A stretch of 64,000 nucleotides of DNA from Muricea muricata (Eukaryota; Cnidaria; Anthozoa; Malacalcyonacea; Plexauridae), in the NCBI GenBank assembly GCA_963855995.1, contig OY979717.1, positions 32,758,997 to 32,822,996 on the forward strand, read 5' to 3'. The position numbers were made by a program, and so were the translations under genes. The stretch's first letter is position 1. Each line of letters begins with the position of its first letter. Shown piece by piece: positions 44,823 to 59,000 of this stretch. The notes below the pieces were generated by a model. It was not told the DNA's origin, ran no database searches, and saw only the letters and a program-made list of their open reading frames with translations.

Positions 44823-45104
44823 CAGGGGCTTAGCCAGAGACCCGTCCACCTGTCTTTTGGACAGGCATTTTTGAAAATGGACTGAAATTGGACAAGCGCA
44901 AATATTATTGAACAAATTAACAAAACACTTCATCTTTACTTCATTGTTAACATTGTTTGCGGTGTTTATGTGTCTATTAAAAACTTTATTAAAATTGTGT
45001 CACAGCACCAACCAAAATTGAGCGCAACGCCCCCAGCAGAAGGCCTATGCCTTTTGGCACTCGTTGTTTAGACGGGTAAATTACGAATCCTGGCTAAGTC
45101 CCTG
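44823..45104. mobile_element. hAT-type MITE, second family
   Basis: Ends CAGGGGCTTAGCCAG and the complement of CAGGGACTTAGCCAG. The flanks GCTGGAAA at 44815-44822 and 45105-45112 are a perfect 8-bp duplication. Confidence 0.9.
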
Positions 45105-45112
45105 GCTGGAAA

Positions 45113-46402
45113 CCTTGAAAAATCTGGGGACACAAGATTTTGAAATGCTGTTTAAATCCGGCCTGAAGAGGCTGTTCAATTTGTTTAAATTGGGAATCAT
45201 TTATCTTTCCTTGATAGAAGAAATTCACAACGGAAAACAGCATGAAATTACATTGCTGTGGAAATAACAATGTTGATATACTTGTCAACAATATTGTGAA
45301 GGAATTGTTACATACAAGTAGATTTACAATGTGAACAGTGCTTTGCAGCCACTTATATTTTTTGGTGCATTTTTAGCTACCTACCAACTCCCCCCCCCCC
45401 CACTTCACCCCCCCCCCAATTAGGTTCTGATGTTATTGTGTTATGTCTGCTGTTATCTTGTTATCGGGTAAATTGTATCTTGTTTTCAATAACCTGGGTC
45501 AAACAAGTAACAGTTAATAATATCAGAATAACATGCTCATATTGTTACATTTTATCAGCATATGCATATAGTATACTAATAACAGTGAAAATTGAATTTC
45601 TATTTCACAGGAAGGCACTAGTGAACTTAATTGTAAAGTCAATTCAGGCTGCCAAAGCTGGATGAAGGCCATACAAAATAAATTCCTTGATCCTCATCAC
45701 CGCCCGACGATATTTAGAGTTCCTCGTTAATATTTTTTGTATTTTGTAACATAATATAAATGTATTGCCTGACAAAGAATAATTAGAAATTTAGTTACTA
45801 TATATTTTGTATTGAAATTTAAGTACGCTATAAGTCTGCAAATATTGTATATAATGTTCATGAGTTGTGGTAACAGACATTGTGGACCAGTATAAAGATC
45901 ACAAATCAGGATTGGCAATATTAAATGATGTTCCTGACTTTTGTTGTCAATTCTTTACAATGGTACATCACCTAAAATAACTGTTCATTTGTTTATAACA
46001 GCATTTTTCTTGAATGTATTAAGGGCAAGACCTCCCTTTCCGATTTTTCATATCCAGATAATTTTGATACAAAATATGAAATATGGACCTCCTGCCTCCT
46101 GAGGGAGGGTTTTTAAAATGTAGTGATGAGAATCAAGGAATCTATTTTATGTGACCTAAACAAACTTTTTGAATAGAGTTGGAGACAAACATTACCTAAG
46201 CATGCAGCTTGAAAAACATAATTATAAGTATATATTAAAAATTTTAAGGACATGTATATGTCACACACACTCCATTAAGAGCTCCTACTTATTCCAAGAA
46301 ATCTGCACAGCAATAATGTAATCGTAGAAGCATTGAAAGTACATAACACTGGGCTACATGGTGAATGACCTAATTGCAGATAATGAGACATGTAAGTGGT
46401 CA
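45113..46402. other. No gene recognised
   Basis: A+T-rich, with two C homopolymers near 45390-45417. Confidence 0.45.
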
Positions 46403-46411
46403 CGTTTTATA

Positions 46412-47410
46412 GAGTCTGGGTTTTTGTCGAGGGTCGAGTGTCGAGAGTAAGATGTCGAGGGTCGAGAGTAAAAAGTCGAGGGTCGAGAGTAAAAAGTCGA
46501 GGGTCGAGAGTAAAAAGTTGAGGGTCGAGAGTAAAAAGTCGAGGGTCGAGAGTAAAATGTCGAGGGTCGAAAGAAAAACGTCGAGAGTCCAGGGTAAAAA
46601 CTCGAAGTATTATTATTTAAAAGTAATAATAAGGATTTAACATTTTAGTCCGTTTCTTGTTGCTTCTACATGTTTATCAAAATGCACACAATACACAATA
46701 CACGGTAATTGAAATATGTTCATATATATATGCCATTGACTTCTTTAGCAACAATATCCCTACCAGACAACAGAAATTATAGTTTTTATTACCATCAAAG
46801 AAAACATGCTGCACTGAACATCTAAAACAAGAACTTTTGAACTTTCTAAAATATGTGATAATCGCTTTAGAAATTCATATATAATTCACTATACCTCAAA
46901 ACATTCGAGATAAATACTGTGAGTATGTTTGTTTATTAGTTTTATGTAGATATAAATTTTAGTATGGTAAATTTCTTGCTATACACTTGTAATTCAGTGT
47001 ACGACTGCAAGATGTTGTATTGTTAAGCAATCTATCTATTTATCCAGATCATGATGGACGCTCGTCCAATAATGAATTAATACATGTGTCGGCTTTTTTC
47101 GTGAAAATTAATACAAGTTATCATCGCTAACTATAAAAGCAACAATTTAATGCAAGCCTGATTTAATTGAGATTAAAATGATTATAAAAAAGTACAACAA
47201 AAATTGAAGTGCATCTTCAACCATTGCCAATGATAAAAAAATTGGAACAAAACCCAGAAAGACTTGCAACCCTCGACATTTTACTTTCGACCCTCGACAT
47301 TTTACTGTCGACCCTTGACTTTTTACTCTCGACCCTCGACTTTTTACTCTCGACCCTCGACATCTTACCCTCGACACTCGACCCTCGACACTCGACAAAA
47401 ACCCAGACTC
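46412..47410. mobile_element. Mutator-like non-autonomous element with minisatellite TIRs
   Basis: Outer ends are GAGTCTGGGTTTTTGTCGAG and its complement. The flanks CGTTTTATA at 46403-46411 and 47411-47419 are a perfect 9-bp duplication. Next to each end is a minisatellite with a ~21-bp unit built on GTCGAGGGTCGAGAGTAAAA: about 8 units at the left (46430-46605), and about 6 in inverted orientation at the right (47268-47400). The unit-sized ORFs here are by-products of the repeat. The interior is non-coding. Confidence 0.88.
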
Positions 47411-47419
47411 CGTTTTATA

Positions 47420-49816
47420 TAGTGACATTTGTAACTGTTGATTTAAAAGCTGATGAAAACTCTTTTATTGCATCTGAAAAGCTATAGGTATGTTGAACAT
47501 TGTTGAACATTGCTGATGATCCTTGATTTGTTGACAAAATTATAAGCAACAGATCGAACTACAGTGCGTACATTAACAAGTCAAAGTTACAGGATAAATA
47601 GTAGAATAAAAATGAAAATCATTTGAATGTCGTCAAGGATTAGTAATGTTTAGACAATTTTGCAATCAATGACAATTTGAGACAATACATCATTTCCGTT
47701 CAACTCTCGGTTCGTATATCAAAGCAATAGCAAATAATAATGGTCCAAAGTAAAAAAACTTTACAATTACTTTATGAGGATGCTGTAAACATATTCAATT
47801 GATGCGTATGATTAAATAGGTAAGTTGAATTTTAATGCTAGAACTGTCATGAAAAATTGAGGTAAAAGAAGTAATTATTCTGTAAAATGGAGCATACAAT
47901 GCATGCAGAGACTAAAAAAACGCTCAGAATTGCCGTGCTATATTTATAGTATGAAATAATCCTCTATTTAATGCTTCTGCTATTTACTATGAACAGAAAA
48001 CTGAAATATTTAACCGCATATGCTATAAAGCAATCAGTTCTTACTAAATAAGAGCTGATTAAGAGCTTGAAAATGTAAAGCATTCGAACTGGTTGCAATA
48101 TTTATAAAATCGAATATGAGAAACAATGATTAATAAAGAAAGTAACAAACCTTAAGATTGTGAGTTGGGTATGACACATACTGACATACAGAGAACAAAA
48201 TGAAGTCAACGTCTGCGTTTGAGCTTTGTCGGTCGCGTTAAATTGCTACCATTTCAGATGCATGGGAATAATTCCAAATATTCGAAGCAAACGGAAAGAA
48301 AATTCGGAACTTTAATGGGTATCACCAATTAAGATTTTGACTAGTGCAGTTTTGAAAGTTGTTAAAAAAATATAGCTGAAAAGAATTTTTGATAAGTCGG
48401 AAGGCGACAAAGCCCGAGCTTTTTCCGATGTTATTATTGTTAAAAACGAAGAGCGGAAACGCGGAACATGGGATGATAAAATAGAGAAAGACAGAAAGTT
48501 GCTTCGCAACAAAAATGTGTTCCTATGTGTGTATACTGTATAGGGAACGTTATATTTCGCCTATCGACTATTTGACCAAGGTATTGTAATTGACATATAG
48601 AAGACAAATACATAATTGTATACATTTTCAAACAAATTCATTTAAGGTGAAATGGTAAAATATGAACTGTCGGAGAACGCTGCGTTCGTTTGTTGTACAA
48701 GTATTGCCCCTAGTTTCGTTCAAGCAAGATAATAAAAGGCCTAACTACTTCGAAAACGTTTTTTACGAACAACATGAGAAGCGTAACGTCTAATAAATGT
48801 ATGTGAATATTCTAATTTTGCCGGAGACATAACTGCTAGCCAGGTAATGCATGCAAATTTTTTGATGATTTTATGTGTATTCTTACGATTTATTAAAAGA
48901 TATACAAGTTATTCATTATAGTGTTGGCCTTGAACAGAGAAATAGGAGAATGTTGAAAATATGTTAAATTGCGACTTTTAAAAGCGATGGTGAATCAGAC
49001 AAAATATTTTTACATAGTTGTGAAGTTTTGAATGATGTGGATTATGTTGGAACTTATTGAGCTATGACATATATAGCAAGTAGTATGAGTAAACATTCTG
49101 CCAAACTGGTAATATCCATTCAGGCATAATGTCACACAGTTTATAAAGTCAACTAACCCGTATGAAAGCGATGAAATATCTAGTCAATGGCTTATCAAGG
49201 GGGGCATTGGACAAAACCAAATGGCACATGATGTAGGTTTGACAAATACCCCCCCCAACTGGATCAAACTGTTGACAGGTGCATTAGTTGATGGTGCATA
49301 AGAAGTGCACGCCTTTTTCATGTGATGTGTTCAATACAGCGAGAGATTTGAAACAATATCAACTTTGTTTAATTGTGGCATGCATTCGTGTCCGAAATTG
49401 CACGCTAAAATTGTTTCAAATCGCTCGCTATATTGCGCAGGACAAATTAAATTCGACCAAAAACACGTTAGCTATGCAAAACAATCGTTATACTTTTATG
49501 TGTTTTGGTGATATCATTTATTTTGCAAAAGAACGGATTTGATGCAACATATGACCGTTTGAACTTGCGACGCATGTTTCGTGTGAGTTTTTATCCTGTT
49601 TTTATAATTAATGTGTAGGACCAGAACACGCAACATGGCCGAGAAATATCGCTAATAACATAATTAAAAAACTTTCCAAGCGGGCATAAACATTACACTG
49701 AAAGACTTTACTGATGCATAGTAAAGTTTTATTTCTCATAATTAGCCATATTAACGACAAATATGTTCATTTATAAAAAGACTCAATGAATATAACGTAT
49801 TATGACGTCAAGAGCT
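47420..49816. other. No gene recognised
   Basis: A+T-rich. A small foldback around AGCGAGAGATTTGAAACAAT and its near complement lies at about 49335-49435. Confidence 0.45.
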
Positions 49817-50314
49817 ACAATCCTGGCAAAAATTAATGTGGACAGCACGGGCGGATCTCGAATTACACGCATCTTGTTATAACTTCGTCAAAAAAATCCC
49901 TCCTCTCTCCTCTTCCCCCTAATCAATGTTGAATATCACGAAAACTGCCGTCTATCACGAAAAGTGGTTGTTGGTATATGGGGGGTAAAGACCGTCAAAA
50001 TTCATATTCAAATTATGTGCTGAAGAACTTAAATTTTATGTCGTAGTAACGGCAGAACATCATAACATTTTAGCAGAACATCTTAATATTTTACCAGAAT
50101 ATCATAACATGTTACCAGAATATCATAACATGTTAGCAGGATTGAAGGCCAGTGAAGGACAATCGATCATAACAGTTACTCAATACAAAATTCACAATGG
50201 CAGCGCTAATTGACCTCAGAACATCATGTCAGCTAAGCAAAACATCATACCTGGAACAATGACGTCATTACCTAAATTCATTACGGGGGGGGGGGGTTAT
50301 TTGGAAGACTCAAT

Positions 50315-51033
50315 ATGGCGGCTTCAAATAACAGTACGAACGCTGCTTATTTATCGGCCTTACGAAGTAGTTTCAACAGGATTATTCATTTAATTGACGA
50401 CTGTTCTCGTGATTCTGCAGCGTTAGAATATGCACTGTTCCGAGTAGATGTGTTATATCAAGCTGTACAACGATTTAATGTGCTACTGTCGGACGGAGAT
50501 GCCATTTTGGATCGTCTAAACAACGTGCGTCAGATTTTAGAGGCAGCTATCGACGTGGATGAGGCATCCGATCAGGAAGGTTATCTCACTGATTGTCAAA
50601 TTTCTTTACACAAGGGAAGACCACGGTTTAAAATAAGCAAAGAGCAACTTGACTTTTTTGTTGAAAGTGGATTTACAGTGCCCAACATTGCGGGTCTGCT
50701 CAATGTCAGTTGCAGTACTGTAGAAAGAAGGATGAGAGAATTTAGCATTTCGGTGAGGAATAAGTATTCCAGTGTATCTGATGAAGAACTCGACAACATA
50801 ATCCTCGACATTAAAAGAAATTTTCCAAACACCGGATAAAAACGAATTGATGGCTTCTTGTCTCAACGTGGATACACAGTTCAGCAACATCGTGTCAGAG
50901 AAAATATGCGTAGAGTCGATCCAGAGGGGGTATTGTTGCGGGGATTAGAAATGAGAGTTATAAATCGTCGACATTATCACGTTGCTGGACCTCAATGTTT
51001 ATGGCACATTGATGGAAATCACAAATTGATCCG
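50315..51033 (+). pseudogene. N-terminal half of an integrase-like transposase (left copy)
   Basis: The frame runs from MAASNNSTNAAYLSALRSSF through a helix-turn-helix-like segment (FTVPNIAGLLNVSCSTVERR, residues ~115-135). It crosses a TAA at 50837-50839 and continues KRIDGFLSQRGYTVQQHRV to LWHIDGNHKLIR, where a GTTAGT donor ends the exon. WHIDGNHK is the start of the integrase-like catalytic core (first Asp) in a family common in animal genomes. The later catalytic residues are not in the element. The stop is in both arms, so it predates the palindrome. Confidence 0.75.
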
Positions 51034-51209
51034 GTTAGTACTGTATCAACTGTTCTTAACCAAAAGATCATAGTTAGGTGTTTTAAAATGTAAGAGAGGT
51101 CTTGTTGTGTTGCCTGCCACGGGTGGAAAGAGTTTCAAACCATGGGACTATTTGGTTCCAGAAAATTTTTAGACTGACAAACATGCAGGTGGTGTACACT
51201 GACGTGCCA

Positions 51210-51500
51210 TTAGGCTATTCTGCCTCCTTTCCTCATCTTTCTCCTGTTTTCCCCTCAACCCTTTTTTCCCATCCTTTTTCCTGCTCCTCATCTTTTCATT
51301 TACCCTTTTGCCATCCCTTCTTTATCTCAATTGTGTCTTCCTCCTCCTCCCCTCACCACCCTCCTTTTTTTTCATTCCCCTTCTCCTTTTTTCTACTCGC
51401 TCTTTTTTATCATCTCTGTTTCTCCTATCCTTTTCCCTGATTTCCATCTATCCCTTTCCTCCTCCTCTCCATTTCTCCCTCCCTCTCTTCTGCACCTTAT
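51210..51500. repeat. Polypyrimidine tract in the left arm
   Basis: About 290 bp of C and T with few purines; mirrored as polypurine at 53757-54047. ORFs through it (Pro/Ser/Phe-rich) are compositional. Confidence 0.85.
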
Positions 51501-52561
51501 CTGTGTCAGATTTCCCAATAACTTTTTCCACCCCTGCTGCCTGCACAGAATTGTAGAGGTTGACGGTAGTTTATTATACAGTATATGTGCTCTTGCCAAT
51601 CCCATTGGGCCATTCTATTTAATGTAGCCCCCCCCCCCCCCCTATTGATGGGTCTGGTTATCTATTGAAGGAGGGGGTTGTCTGTTAAATTTTCCAATGG
51701 ACTAACTCGTGGAATTTTTTTTTAAAAATGTGAAAAATTTGGTAACCAAAGGGGGGAAATGATATCCAATAGGGGGAAATAAGATATCCAATGGGGTGAT
51801 TTGCAAAAATTGCACCCAAGGGGGTTGAAAATATTACATATTGGGAGGGGGTTAATAAGACAAAGTGGCCTATATATTTAATGGAATGGCCCATTTGGTT
51901 GAATTGGTTCTGTCAAACTGGCAACAGCAACAATAAATTTTGAACACTTGAGTTTAAGAGTGTTTGGAAAATTGTTTTCACATACAGTAGGTAATTTACA
52001 TTTCTAGAAAAATCTCAGACCATTATGATCAGAATGCTTAATTTGACAAAAACTAGTGGTAACTGCTTGGCAGATATATAATAATGTAGATTAATAATAC
52101 TGTACTTGTTTAACTAACTCTATTTCTCCCGGAGAAACTTTGTGGCAGTCATTGTTATGAATAAACCTGTATGATATCACACATCGCAGTAATATCAGCA
52201 ATCAAATTTGAAGCTCATTGCTGCCATTTTGGTACTCCAGGTTCAGTGTTCTTTGTGGGTGTGAGAGTAATAGGCTGTTAAGCAGTGTTCCTGCTTTCTG
52301 TAAATTTCCTCAGAATAAGGAAGTTTATCTAATGTATATTATATCAAAAATGCTGATTATTTATAGCATAGACAATCAAAAGAATGGACTGGAAACGCAA
52401 GCTAAAGCGTCAATGTTGCTGACACGACAACCGTGATACGGCCTGATATGCTATACTTTGGAACTCTGTAACTTCACTTTAAATACATTTCAGGACTCTC
52501 TATTTACATATTTTAAACAAGAACGGCAATGTCTATGGAACTATTGACTTTTAAATTTTTT

Positions 52562-52695
52562 TATGGATATAACAAAGCTAAAACCCAACGCTGAATGTTT
52601 GCGTTCTTTTTGACTACAGAAATGTTGCCGTTGTTGTTGTTGAAAAAGGTTCACGGAAACATTAAATGGTGATTTTTCAGCTTGTTTATCTCTCT
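52562..52695. other. Spacer at the centre of the palindrome
   Basis: Unique ~134-bp loop between the arms, with a short GTTGTTGTTG run; no feature. Confidence 0.8.
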
Positions 52696-55281
52696 GAAAA
52701 AATTTAAAAGTCAATAGTTCCATAGACATTGCCGTTCTTGTTTAAAATATGTAAATAGAGAGTCCTGAAATGTATTTAAAGTGAAGTTACAGAGTTCCAA
52801 AGTATAGCATATCAGGCCGTATCACGGTTGTCGTGTCAGCAACATTGACGCTTTAGCTTGCGTTTCCAGTCCATTCTTTTGATTGTCTATGCTATAAATA
52901 ATCAGCATTTTTGATATAATATACATTAGATAAACTTCCTTATTCTGAGGAAATTTACAGAAAGCAGGAACACTGCTTAACAGCCTATTACTCTCACACC
53001 CACAAAGAACACTGAACCTGGAGTACCAAAATGGCAGCAATGAGCTTCAAATTTGATTGCTGATATTACTGCGATGTGTGATATCATACAGGTTTATTCA
53101 TAACAATGACTGCCACAAAGTTTCTCCGGGAGAAATAGAGTTAGTTAAACAAGTACAGTATTATTAATCTACATTATTATATATCTGCCAAGCAGTTACC
53201 ACTAGTTTTTGTCAAATTAAGCATTCTGATCATAATGGTCTGAGATTTTTCTAGAAATGTAAATTACCTACTGTATGTGAAAACAATTTTCCAAACACTC
53301 TTAAACTCAAGTGTTCAAAATTTATTGTTGCTGTTGCCAGTTTGACAGAACCAATTCAACCAAATGGGCCATTCCATTAAATATATAGGCCACTTTGTCT
53401 TATTAACCCCCTCCCAATATGTAATATTTTCAACCCCCTTGGGTGCAATTTTTGCAAATCACCCCATTGGATATCTTATTTCCCCCTATTGGATATCATT
53501 TCCCCCCTTTGGTTACCAAATTTTTCACATTTTTAAAAAAAAATTCCACGAGTTAGTCCATTGGAAAATTTAACAGACAACCCCCTCCTTCAATAGATAA
53601 CCAGACCCATCAATAGGGGGGGGGGGGGCTACATTAAATAGAATGGCCCAATGGGATTGGCAAGAGCACATATACTGTATAATAAACTACCGTCAACCTC
53701 TACAATTCTGTGCAGGCAGCAGGGGTGGAAAAAGTTATTGGGAAATCTGACACAGATAAGGTGCAGAAGAGAGGGAGGGAGAAATGGAGAGGAGGAGGAA
53801 AGGGATAGATGGAAATCAGGGAAAAGGATAGGAGAAACAGAGATGATAAAAAAGAGCGAGTAGAAAAAAGGAGAAGGGGAATGAAAAAAAAGGAGGGTGG
53901 TGAGGGGAGGAGGAGGAAGACACAATTGAGATAAAGAAGGGATGGCAAAAGGGTAAATGAAAAGATGAGGAGCAGGAAAAAGGATGGGAAAAAAGGGTTG
54001 AGGGGAAAACAGGAGAAAGATGAGGAAAGGAGGCAGAATAGCCTAATGGCACGTCAGTGTACACCACCTGCATGTTTGTCAGTCTAAAAATTTTCTGGAA
54101 CCAAATAGTCCCATGGTTTGAAACTCTTTCCACCCGTGGCAGGCAACACAACAAGACCTCTCTTACATTTTAAAACACCTAACTATGATCTTTTGGTTAA
54201 GAACAGTTGATACAGTACTAACCGGATCAATTTGTGATTTCCATCAATGTGCCATAAACATTGAGGTCCAGCAACGTGATAATGTCGACGATTTATAACT
54301 CTCATTTCTAATCCCCGCAACAATACCCCCTCTGGATCGACTCTACGCATATTTTCTCTGACACGATGTTGCTGAACTGTGTATCCACGTTGAGACAAGA
54401 AGCCATCAATTCGTTTTTATCCGGTGTTTGGAAAATTTCTTTTAATGTCGAGGATTATGTTGTCGAGTTCTTCATCAGATACACTGGAATACTTATTCCT
54501 CACCGAAATGCTAAATTCTCTCATCCTTCTTTCTACAGTACTGCAACTGACATTGAGCAGACCCGCAATGTTGGGCACTGTAAATCCACTTTCAACAAAA
54601 AAGTCAAGTTGCTCTTTGCTTATTTTAAACCGTGGTCTTCCCTTGTGTAAAGAAATTTGACAATCAGTGAGATAACCTTCCTGATCGGATGCCTCATCCA
54701 CGTCGATAGCTGCCTCTAAAATCTGACGCACGTTGTTTAGACGATCCAAAATGGCATCTCCGTCCGACAGTAGCACATTAAATCGTTGTACAGCTTGATA
54801 TAACACATCTACTCGGAACAGTGCATATTCTAACGCTGCAGAATCACGAGAACAGTCGTCAATTAAATGAATAATCCTGTTGAAACTACTTCGTAAGGCC
54901 GATAAATAAGCAGCGTTCGTACTGTTATTTGAAGCCGCCATATTGAGTCTTCCAAATAACCCCCCCCCCCCCGTAATGAATTTAGGTAATGACGTCATTG
55001 TTCCAGGTATGATGTTTTGCTTAGCTGACATGATGTTCTGAGGTCAATTAGCGCTGCCATTGTGAATTTTGTATTGAGTAACTGTTATGATCGATTGTCC
55101 TTCACTGGCCTTCAATCCTGCTAACATGTTATGATATTCTGGTAACATGTTATGATATTCTGGTAAAATATTAAGATGTTCTGCTAAAATGTTATGATGT
55201 TCTGCCGTTACTACGACATAAAATTTAAGTTCTTCAGCACATAATTTGAATATGAATTTTGACGGTCTTTACCCCCCATAT
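52696..55281. repeat. Right arm of the giant palindrome
   Basis: Inverted match to 49976-52561, with all short ORFs identical to their mirror partners. Confidence 0.92.
54223..54941 (-). pseudogene. N-terminal half of an integrase-like transposase (right copy)
   Basis: Mirror of 50315-51033 with the same internal stop (at 54417-54419) and the same terminal GTTAGT donor. The extra base in the C run here opens the frame 30 codons upstream to MSAKQNIIPGTMTSLPKF (ATG at 55031), which may be the true start in intact relatives. Confidence 0.75.
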
Positions 55282-55420
55282 GGTAATGTCAACAACGAAT
55301 TACATTCAACAACATTGAGGAGGGGGGTAAGGGGGGATTTATTAAAGCGAAGATTAGCGCCAGGCAGATGTGACGCTGTCCTTAAAAAGCTTACTGTCCA
55401 CATAATTTTGCCAGGATTGT

Positions 55421-55776
55421 AGCTTACAAAATAAACGCTAAAAATTAAGAGTATTTTAATTTTACCGACAATGCTCCGAAGTTGTAACAACATAACTCAT
55501 GACGTATGGAGTTTATGGTAGCGCTGCAAATGCATTGCGGTGTGCTTTGTTTGTTTGTTCGAAGGCAGTTCGCTGAAAGTGCTGAATATAAAATATTGGG
55601 CGGTTTGTAAAGTGTTTCTTGGCTTTCTTTCTGGGATTTCACAAAGGTATGCTCTCATAAGTTCTTAGTTGTTTTGTTTTAGATAACAAAATTTAGATAT
55701 TTGTTTTAAAATCGCAAATTTTACGGAGCATTTTACTCAAACAAGGGTGACAATAAGTGGAAGGCAATCACTTTAT
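55421..55776. other. No gene recognised
   Basis: A possible 5' exon ends at a GTATGC donor near 55648, without further support. Confidence 0.35.
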
Positions 55777-56203
55777 AAGGGACTGGTCATAAAGTATTCT
55801 TGGGTTTCACTAGGGCATTTTGCAGTAAATCTGAGTGGGGGTCAACCGAAAATGCATTGATGATTATACTGTACTGGAGCGAACAAATCTCACGAAATTG
55901 CACATATTTGCTGCCAAACAAAAGGTCAAGACATTCACTGAAAAATTATTTCCCTCCAATGACTGTGTATCGATTTTGAGTTGACCCCCAGTGAACTTTA
56001 TGACGTCACGTGAAAGCCAAGAATAGGGGATGGGGGTAGGCTATGGAAATTGAGGGGTGGGTCATGAATTTTTCAAGGCACAAATAGGGGTGGGTCATGT
56101 ATATTTTGTAGGAAAATCAGGGGGTGGGCCACACAAAATTAGCCTTTTAACAATTAAATTTTTATAGCCCCCTCCCCCTATATACTTTATGGCCAGTTCC
56201 TAA
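55777..56203. mobile_element. MITE with AAGGGACTGGTCATAAAGTA ends
   Basis: The left end pairs with the complement of the right end (TATACTTTATGGCCAGTTCC). The interior is G+C-richer, with GGGTGGG-type runs. The target duplication is unclear. Confidence 0.65.
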
Positions 56204-58800
<2,597 letters not shown>

Positions 58801-59000
58801 NNNNNNNNNNNNNNNNNNNNNNNNNNNNNNNNNNNNNNNNNNNNNNNNNNNNNNNNNNNNNNNNNNNNNNNNNNNNNNNNNNNNNNNNNNNNNNNNNNNN
58901 NNNNNNNNNNNNNNNNNNNNNNNNNNNNNNNNNNNNNNNNNNNNNNNNNNNNNNNNNNNNNNNNNNNNNNNNNNNNNNNNNNNNNNNNNNNNNNNNNNNN
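58801..59000. other. Assembly gap (200 N)
   Basis: A run of exactly 200 N, a common scaffold placeholder, so the true length is unknown. It removes the 5' part of the Penelope-like gene. Confidence 1.

Larger units (their letters stand above)
49976..52561. repeat. Left arm of the giant palindrome (~2,586 bp)
   Basis: Inverted match to 52696-55281. The only difference noticed is the G/C homopolymer near 50285 (12 versus 13). It includes a 25-bp-scale internal repeat, ATATCATAACATGTTA, near 50100-50135. Confidence 0.92.
49817..55420. mobile_element. Integrase-type DNA transposon converted into a 5.6-kb palindrome
   Basis: Outer ends are ACAATCCTGGCAAAA and a near complement, both followed inward by GTGGACAG; AGCT flanks both sides. 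The ~150 bp next to each end differ, as expected for natural left and right ends. From 49976 inward the left half is repeated inverted in the right half almost perfectly, up to a ~134-bp spacer (52562-52695). Both halves contain the 5' part of one gene; the 3' part, with the rest of the catalytic core, is absent. The structure fits an inverted duplication of the left part replacing the right part, or an assembly artefact. Confidence 0.8.

Noticed and set aside
46430..46640. 62-codon repetitive ORF (SRVESKK repeats)
   Set aside because: It is a by-product of the ~21-bp minisatellite, whose unit length is a multiple of three; the right-hand minisatellite gives similar false ORFs.
49288..49542. 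84-codon plus-strand ORF
   Set aside because: It contains a small inverted repeat, has no family resemblance and no splice context.
51102..51627. Proline/serine/phenylalanine-rich ORFs up to 112 codons
   Set aside because: They read through a polypyrimidine tract in several frames at once and recur identically in the mirror arm; composition explains them.
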